DNA of 64,000 bases, taken from NCBI RefSeq assembly GCF_028858725.1, contig NC_084773.1, positions 10,220,350 through 10,284,349 of the forward strand, in the 5' to 3' direction. Positions 61,810-64,000 of this stretch are shown here, piece after piece (position 1 is the stretch's first letter; each line of letters starts with the position of its first letter). The DNA comes from Colius striatus (Eukaryota > Chordata > Aves > Coliiformes > Coliidae). The notes below the pieces were generated by a model that was given only the letters and a program-made list of their open reading frames with translations, ran no database searches and had not been told where the DNA came from. Position numbers and translations under genes: made by a program.

Positions 61810-62230
61810 AATATTCTAACAAAGGTGTTTGCTATCAGGAACATTTACCGAAATAGCAAATAATAAAGACCTCATAAACACAACAACTCAGACCAGAATC
61901 TGGTTCTGAAAGTCACGTACAAGTATTTCAGAGAAGAAACAATGCCGTGTGAACATTCACTCCGGCCAAAGTCACCAGTACAGTTGAGACTTCAACCATT
62001 CAGTAGCAATGGGTTCATTATCAAGATATATTGCCTGAATTATTCCTAGATGTTATTCAGAGAATTATTTCAAATAATTAATATATGTAAGAAAATTACG
62101 GGCTCTGAACAGAAGAATTGAACTTGTCACATTGGAGCTGAATAAATGTCCTGCAACTATTCACTGCCCTGCTTTTGGATACACTAATTGCATCAGATCC
62201 AATCTTTAACCCTGTTTGAGCTGAAGGAAA
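61810..62230. promoter_or_regulatory. candidate conserved block
   Basis: AT-rich with isolated CpGs (TTACCGAAATAGC, GTCACGTAC, ATGCCGTG, CTCCGGCC, TTACGGG), plus CAAATAATTAATATATG, TTATCAAGATA and ACACTAATTGC. No repeat or coding frame. Confidence 0.35.
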
Positions 62231-62239
62231 CATTCTCCC

Positions 62240-63680
62240 ATGTCTCTGCTTGCTGTGGCTTGGGACACAATTGCCAGGGACACCATACCTCTCTCTGTAG
62301 GTGGACCAGGGCCTTATCTCGTGGGTTCTCCATTGTATTTCAGGAAAGAGACTCATAGTGTCACCTTTCACTTACCCAGAGCCATTCCTGTGGTCTTCAG
62401 TGAAGCTGTGGTTACACCTCTGTGCACAGAAGAATTGCACCAGGTTTAATCTTGTCCCCAGTCCATTGTTTCAGCATCTCAGAGGAGGTGCAGGAAACAT
62501 CATGAGCAGAGGGAGGTTCTGGCAGGCACAGGCAGGACCCAGCGTTCCACAGCCAGTTGTCAGGCACAGCTGAGTAGCAGCTCTCCCAAAACCAGGGCAG
62601 GCTGGAGCCTGGGTTCAGCACTCCAAGAAACACTGGAATCTTGATACTATTTCTGCTGGTGTCAGGAAAAGAAAAGTGAGTGTGAGTAAAATGTTCAAGC
62701 ATAGAAGATGAGGAAGGAATCTGATCCAGAAGCTGAAATCCTGTTCCCTCACAGACAAATGCAACCTCCCTGTAGGAAGCCAGGGCCTCAGAGTGTGCTG
62801 TCAGTGGTCTTGGACCATCAGACACCTCCTCCTTCTCCTATCATGTAATCGAGTTGGAAAGCATAGGTTCAATGCTGCAGGGTGGCAACAAGAACCACTG
62901 TAGCCATCTTGGTAACACCTTCAGCAACTGGCTTTTTAAAAAGTACCTGTTTCGTTTCTTGTGCCCACAGTACCTTATAGACACCAGAAACTAGTGTAAC
63001 TCTCTGTGTCCACAGTACAACACAACTCCTTCAAGCTGTGTTTGTGCCACAGGTGACTTGTGTCTCACAGCTCCTGTCCTTCACAGTCACACAATACATC
63101 TTCATTACCTGTATGTGCGGTTTTGTCCCTGGGACCCCTCCTAGTACCATGAAAAAGCTCAAGGAGTAAGGGTGCAGGCTTCAGCTGGAGAAGAAAAGAT
63201 ATGTAGAGAAACATAAGACAAGTGGAATAACTAAGGGAAGGGACATGTTTACATGGAAACTGATAAATAGGCAACTTGTTAACTGCATTGTGTCCAGGAC
63301 ATTCATTGTTCTTTACCCCATTATTGCCAAGGGCTTGATCCCTTCTCATGCAAGCCCAGGGCAGGCTTAACTTGACTCAGGGCAGAACTAAGCACTGAGC
63401 AGGTTTGAGGTTTTGCTAGCAAAAGAGGTCACTTTGGGGAAAGTCTGCACAATCAGGGTCTGAAGAGGGATTTGGGTGAGGAAGGGGACAGGGGTCACAG
63501 AGGGTTCTCTGGGAAGACCCCAGCCACACAGCTCATGGCCTGGGAGCATCTTGGCTGCCCTGAAAACAAGCAGGGTCCCAAGAGCCAGGACAACTTTTCT
63601 GCTCCAACAATCAACACAAAAAGTAATACCAATAACTGGGAGGATCTGAAAGAGGTTCTTTGCTGCCCCCCTGCCCCCCC
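62240..63680. other. non-coding stretch
   Basis: No gene, RNA or transposon recognised. Confidence 0.45.
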
Positions 63681-63689
63681 TCCCTTTTT

Positions 63690-63900
63690 TATTTGCCTGA
63701 GTGACAGGGGATTTAAATGCAAAGTGGATCTAATGCACACCCTGAAGTCGGCTGGCAGTATGCAAATGACCTGTCAGATTAAAATCTGAATGAAAGAGAT
63801 AACAAGCTTATCTTCATAACAAAAGACTCTTACGGGCAAACTATTTGACGCAGTGTTGATGTTTGTTTTAACCCGTGGACTTTGGACAGTGCAATATTTC
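63690..63900. promoter_or_regulatory. candidate conserved block with POU octamer
   Basis: Has a perfect POU octamer ATGCAAAT (63760-63767) and a related TAAATGCAAAG about 45 bases before it. TCTAATGC, CAGATTAAAATC, GAGATAACAAGCTTATC and TTGACGCAGTG also occur. Retained CpGs and motif order suggest a regulatory element. Confidence 0.38.
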
Positions 63901-63933
63901 AGGGGCTGTGCTCCCCTCTGCTCTTCGGGCTCA

Positions 63934-63936
<3 letters not shown>

Positions 63937-63970
<34 letters not shown>
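63937..63970. repeat. (GT)17 microsatellite
   Basis: Seventeen uninterrupted GT units, preceded by CACAC. Long enough to be polymorphic. Confidence 0.95.
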
Positions 63971-63972
<2 letters not shown>

Positions 63973-64000
63973 ATATTTGCACAGGCAACAAAAGGCAAAG

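Overview
The window looks like a piece of a bird nuclear genome. The evidence is two CR1 retrotransposon 3' ends of the avian type, one older CR1 reverse-transcriptase fragment, one MIR-like SINE, very few other interspersed repeats, and short microsatellites. There are no prokaryotic-style operons. Almost all long open frames are chance frames with no recognisable protein family.

Only one protein-coding gene can be read with confidence: a compact single-exon DnaJ/Hsp40 gene of the DNAJB6/DNAJB8 type on the + strand at 9184-9744. It has an intact HPD motif and no introns, so it is most likely a retrogene that has kept its reading frame.

The rest is non-coding. Many blocks of about 200-800 bp stand out from bland, CpG-poor flanks. 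They are AT-rich or locally CpG-bearing, lack repeats, and are dense in homeodomain (TAATTA/ATTA), GATA, POU and E-box-like words. They occur at about 0.65, 4.5, 6.6, 12.8-13.5, 14.1, 16.4, 19.8-20.6, 26.5, 28.0-29.1, 29.5, 33.6, 34.8-35.4, 38.1, 43.1-43.6, 44.6, 49.8-50.2, 51.3-52.4, 54.0, 58.9, 61.8 and 63.7 kb. This is the layout expected of a regulatory gene desert, or of long introns, around a developmental regulator that lies outside the window. That reading is inference: conservation was not measured and the target gene cannot be named. A small CpG island (300-640) at the left edge could be a promoter.

No rRNA, tRNA, known microRNA, CRISPR array or retroviral provirus was recognised. 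A few stretches have good splice-site pairs around short open frames (for example 50081-50180 and 18652-18820 on the minus strand). Their reading phases do not form a consistent chain, so they are listed only as weak exon candidates. I found no clearly new biological system. The best leads are the divergent DNAJB retrogene, a few unusual dyad elements inside candidate enhancers, and the exon-like segments.
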